Of a DNA stretch of 64,000 nt, positions 60,735-64,000 are shown in pieces. How positions within the stretch are numbered: position 1 is the first letter of the stretch; every line of letters begins with the position of its first letter. A program made the translations under genes and the position numbers. The notes under the pieces were generated by a model. It ran no database searches, was not told the DNA's origin, and saw nothing but the letters and a program-made list of their open reading frames with translations. Location of the stretch: NCBI GenBank assembly GCA_016700055.1, contig CP064997.1, positions 2,976,001 to 3,040,000 on the forward strand. Reading direction: 5' to 3'. Origin of the DNA: Actinomycetota bacterium (GTDB lineage Bacteria; Actinomycetota; Acidimicrobiia; Acidimicrobiales; Ilumatobacteraceae).

Positions 60735-61094
60735 CAGCAGGCGGTGCCCGTGACTGGCGGCGAGCCGTTGAAGAAGGGCTGGCTCACCATCGACACCGTC
60801 GGCGCTGAAGAAGCTGCAGTGCTCGATCGAGTCCGCACCGACGGCGAGCGCGTCGGCCACGGCCTGCCTCCTGTCGTGGAACCAGTCGCCGGTGAGGGAG
60901 AGGTAGTTGCGGTCGCCGAGGTCGCGGATGGTCGTGATGCCGACGGCAAGCGCCCGCTGTGAGGAGAGCCGCATGCGGAGCAGCAGCGCGCCGTCATCGT
61001 CAGTGTCCAGCTGGGCCACGGGGTTGGTCGACGCGTCGAAGGCGAGGTGCTGGTGGACGTTGATGAGACCCGGCAGCAACGTCATGCCTCCTTC
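60735..61094 (-). pseudogene. Decayed amidohydrolase (imidazolonepropionase-like)
   Basis: One frame on the minus strand reads GGMTLLPGLINVHQHLAFD (the metal-binding HxH of amidohydrolases), then ALAVGITTIRDLGDRNYLSLTGDWF, then jumps to VADALAVGADSIEHCSFFSADGV, a segment that normally lies about 60-80 residues further on. The N-terminal 50 or so residues and the C-terminal third with the remaining metal ligands are absent. It is therefore a pseudogene with an internal deletion and both ends lost. A live copy would hydrolyse a cyclic amide or related substrate. Confidence 0.7.
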
Positions 61095-61309
61095 GTCGGT
61101 CGGTTCGTTCGCGATCGTGCGCGATCGGGCCGGTCGGGGGAAGGAGGCTTCGCAGTGAGCGTGGTCAATGTCACCGATACATGGGAGAGCTCGGTTCGAT
61201 CGACGGGGCCCGCAGCGGCAGCGGGCTTCGCCTGCACGAAGTCGCGACTCGAGAGCTCGGCGGCCCAACCCCGATCGTGCACGAGCTCCATGAGCCACCC
61301 GGTCAGCTC

Positions 61310-61957
61310 TCAGGTGTGGTGTACGCCGTCGAGGTAGGCGAGGACAGCGAGCACACGGCGATGGGAGTCTTCGCTGTCGGCGATGTCGAGCTTGGTGAGG
61401 ATGTGGCGGATGTGGGCTTCGACGGTGCGTTCGCTGACCACGAGCCGGTCGGCGATGGCGGCGTTGGTGAGTCCTTGGGCCATGAGTTCGAGCACGCCCC
61501 GCTCGCGCTCGGAGAGCCGGCTGACGGGTCCGCTGTCGGCGGGCGCGACGAGGTTGGCGACCACCATCGGGTCAAGGGCTGACCCTCCCGCGGCGATGCG
61601 CTCGGCGGTGGCGAGGAACTCGCCGACTTCGAGCACGCGGTCTTTGAGGAGGTAGCCGAACCCGCCGAGTGCGACCAGGTTCACGGCCTGGGCGGTCTCG
61701 ATGTGCTGGGACAGCAGCAGCACGCCTACGCCGGGATGCTGCTGCTTGATCGAGCGGGCGGCGCGGGCGCCTTCGTCGGTGAAGGTGGGCGGCATGCGAA
61801 TGTCGATGACGGCGAGCTCGGGTTGCTCGCGTGCGATGGTGGCGAGCAGCTGGTCGGCGTCGCGGAGGGTGGCGAGGACGTTATGGCCGCCGTCGCGGAA
61901 GAGGCGGGCGAGGCCTTCGCGCAGCAGCGCCTGGTCCTCGGCGATCACGACGCGCAC
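61310..61957 (-). CDS. NarL/FixJ-family response regulator
   Basis: A 215-residue regulator. The receiver domain has EDQ near residues 7-9, phospho-acceptor Asp52 in AVIDIRMPP, the switch LLLSQHI and the YLLKDRV lysine. The LuxR-type helix-turn-helix lies near 145-205: LSERERGVLELMAQGLTNAAIADRLVVSERTVEAHIRHILTKL. The start is GTG 61957, inside the 3' end of the kinase in its restored frame (13-base overlap). A longer frame upstream reads as shadow sequence of the kinase. Its partner kinase carries a frameshift. Confidence 0.9.
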   Translation of the reverse strand: MRVVIAEDQALLREGLARLFRDGGHNVLATLRDADQLLATIAREQPELAVIDIRMPPTFTDEGARAARSIKQQHPGVGVLLLSQHIETAQAVNLVALGGFGYLLKDRVLEVGEFLATAERIAAGGSALDPMVVANLVAPADSGPVSRLSERERGVLELMAQGLTNAAIADRLVVSERTVEAHIRHILTKLDIADSEDSHRRVLAVLAYLDGVHHT

Positions 61958-63917
61958 GGGAACTCCGCGATGAGGGTGGTGCCTTGGCCTGCGTCGCTGT
62001 CGATCGTGAGGCTGCCACCGCGGGCCGCCACCCGATCGGCGAGGCCGGCGAGTCCGGAGCCCTGCTGGGCGATGGCGCCTCCGACGCCGTCGTCGACCAC
62101 GGCGACGACGAGCCTGCTGTCTTGGTGGATAGCGCGGAGCTGGACCTTGGTGGCCCGGGCGTGCTTGACGGCGTTGGTGAGCCCTTCGCAGGCGGTGAAG
62201 TAGGCGGCGGCTCGACCTCGGTCGGGTAGCGATCGCCGTTGGCGACGACCTCGACGGGCAACGGCGCCCGCCGGGCGAGGTCCCGCAGCGCGGGGCCCAG
62301 ACCACCGTCGAGCTGGGCGGGTCGTAGGCCGCGGGCGAGCTCGCGCAGCTCGTCGATCGCCACGGTGATCTCGGCGACGGCGTCGTCGAGGGTCCGGTTG
62401 ACGTCGGGATCGACGCCTGAGCCGAGCGCGTGCTGGGCGTGGCGGAGCGCCAGCCCGATGGACACCAGCCGCTGTTGGGCGCCGTCGTGCAGGTCGCGTT
62501 CGAGCCGTCGTCGCTCTTCGTCGCCGGCCGCGACGATCCGCGCCCGTGAGGCTTCGACCTCTTCGAGCTGGCGGCGCAGCCCGACCCGTAACCGGGCGAT
62601 CTCGATGGCGAGGACGCCGACGTCGAGCACCTTGGGGACCGTCGAGCCGCGTTCGGCAAGCTCGGCGGGGGCGACGACGGTGCCCAGGGTCGTGCCGGCG
62701 TGCCGGATCGGCCAGCGCCGTCGCCCGTCGTCGAGATCGTCGGCCACGGGCGCTCCGGTGAGATCGACAGCGAGTTCGCTGTCGGGCAGGAACAGGCGGA
62801 GGTGGAGGTCCTCGACGTCGAGGGCTTCGCGCAGGACGTGCTCGATGTCCTCGGGGACGGCGCGGCCGGCTCGGAGGTCGTCAAGGAAAGCGGCCATCCG
62901 TTGGAGGGCGTCGAACCTGGCCCGGTTGAATCGACGGTCGACCGCGTCCTGGAGCCGACGGCGGAGGGGCCCGAACATCGCGGCCACGGCCAGCGTGGCG
63001 CCAGCGGTGCTCCACGTCGAGCCGTGACCGACGGCCGCGCCGATCACGACGACCGTCACCGCGTAGGTGGCGGCGAGCAGCACGCTCAGCGCGCCGTAGG
63101 CCAGGGTGCGGCTGATGACCAAGTCGATGTCGTAGAGGCGGTAGCGCAGGATCCCGATCGCGGCCGCAACTGGCATGGCGGTCAGCGCCAGTGCGGTCAG
63201 CGGCCTCACGACCGGAGCCACGCTCCACAGCAACGCAACCATCGGCAGGATCACAGCGGCGCACATGGAGGCGAACACGAACCATCGCAGCTGGAGCCGT
63301 TCGACACCGGATGAGCGGCGGAGGCGCTGCACCAGCGGCAGGATCGCCACCACGAACGAGCCGAGGAGCAACGGCATGCCCAACGCTTGCAGCACATCCG
63401 TCGGTGCACCCTCGATGGCGTACGGGTTGCGGCCGCCGACGAAAAGGTCGCCGATGTCCGGGGACAGGGCCCAGCCGGGCAGGACTAACGCGACGCCGAC
63501 CAGGTTGGCCCAGGCGACGACCGCCCAGCCCCGCCGGATCAGGTGCCCGTCGGGGAACAGCAGGAAGGTCAAGACGCCCGCCGGGACGCCGACGATCCAG
63601 CTTGACAGCGCGACCCATTCGGCGAAGGGTCCCGCCGGCCACCCCTGCTCGGCGGCCCGCAACCCCCAACCCTGCGCCAGATCCGCCGCGAACGCGGTGA
63701 ACAGCGCGTCGGCCAGGAACAGCCAGCCGATCCGGTGGCCCGGGTAGCGGGACACGATCAGGGCGCCCGCGCCGGCCATGGCCACCGCGTAGAACCCGTA
63801 CAGCACCGTGTCGTAGGTGGGCTCCAAGCCCCACGACAACGCGACCGCAACGACCTCTACCGCCAGCGTCACCACGAACAGCAACGCCGGAAGGCCACGC
63901 ACGGGCAGGCCGCTCAC
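61945..63917 (-). pseudogene. Sensor histidine kinase with a frameshift in its ATPase domain
   Basis: A NarL-type kinase. The N-terminal region has many membrane helices (for example LPALLFVVTLAVEVVAVAL, GFYAVAMAGAGALIV, VGVPAGVLTFLLF, NLVGVALVLPGWAL, ILPMVALLWSVAPVV). The HisKA_3 box ERDLHDGAQQRLVSIGLALRH has His477. Near 62204-62212 the frame fails: after YPTEVE one frame reads PPPTSPPAKG, but with one base restored it reads AAYFTACEGLTNAVKHARATKV, then VVDDGVGG, GLAGLADRVAARGG and GTTLIAEFP, ending at 61945. So one base is missing in GAGCCGCCGCC (minus strand). The start is GTG 63917, or TTG 63953. It may be a sequencing error or a recent inactivation. Confidence 0.8.
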
Positions 63918-64000
63918 AGGAGTGATTGTCCCAGCAGCCCGCTTTACCGGCAATCGTGCCGGCGCGCAACGACGAGTACGCGCTGGCGCGTAGTGAAGAT

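Noticed and set aside
61881..61944. Extension of the kinase frame to 61881
   Set aside because: The Pro/Ser/Arg-rich C-terminus after 62206 is out-of-frame reading caused by the one-base frameshift; the family domain continues in another frame and ends at 61945.

Overview
The window is dense, high-GC bacterial chromosome with short intergenic gaps and many 1-14 base gene overlaps. It has the markers of an actinobacterium: an F420-type luciferase-like oxidoreductase, a mycobacterial-type ribosomal protein S1, an ANTAR response regulator, a dimeric glycyl-tRNA synthetase, a perfect LexA box of the GAAC-N4-GTTC type, and many starts lying 6-9 bases after a TANNNT -10 element. Gene content and order best fit the class Acidimicrobiia (for example the Ilumatobacter group). 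No rRNA is present, so the class-level call is inference.

Layout. 1-4.5 kb: acyl-CoA metabolism (two acyl-CoA synthetases, a MaoC-type hydratase, an F420-type oxidoreductase). 4.5-11 kb: era, an MtrAB-like two-component pair with a GerMN lipoprotein, an enoyl-CoA hydratase and a DinG-family helicase. 11-13 kb: a canonical but C-terminally short uppS, a divergently transcribed degenerate uppS paralogue, and recO. 13-18.2 kb: glyS, then trpC-trpF-trpB-trpA and a small HIT-like gene. 18.2-20.6 kb: a small accessory stretch with a LuxR regulator and a VapBC module. 20.6-27.9 kb: bcp-fabZ, an alkylsulfatase, and the FAS-II operon fabD-fabH-fabG-acpP-fabF, whose FabD carries an extra biotinyl/lipoyl-like domain. 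28-35.8 kb: tRNA-Leu(CAA), malQ, an ANTAR regulator, polA, rpsA. 35.8-38.2 kb: a NarL-type two-component system. 38.3-47.1 kb: coaE, LexA-controlled uvrB, uvrA, an MFS transporter, uvrC. 47.1-51.7 kb: a methyltransferase, rapZ, gap, pgk, tpiA; the yvcK-whiA pair normally found after rapZ is absent. 51.9-57.9 kb: a complete dipeptide/oligopeptide ABC transporter. 58-58.9 kb: secG and tRNA-Leu(GAG). 58.9-64 kb: a tRNA-adjacent accessory segment with an AbiE/MenAT-like HTH plus nucleotidyltransferase module under a 26-bp perfect palindrome, a decayed amidohydrolase, and a two-component system whose kinase has a frameshift.

The most interesting signal is the pair at 11.05-12.38 kb. The catalytic cis-prenyltransferase keeps its DGNGRWA active site but has lost the C-terminal RxG tail and the conserved C-terminal glutamate. 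The adjacent 183-residue paralogue has lost the active site but keeps exactly those two elements. This complementary loss resembles the eukaryotic DHDDS/NgBR (Nus1) heteromer and suggests a bacterial two-subunit undecaprenyl-diphosphate synthase. Other points of note are widespread leaderless-type starts, the FabD fusion, a long dyad between the MtrAB-like genes, and a tRNA overlapped antisense by malQ.
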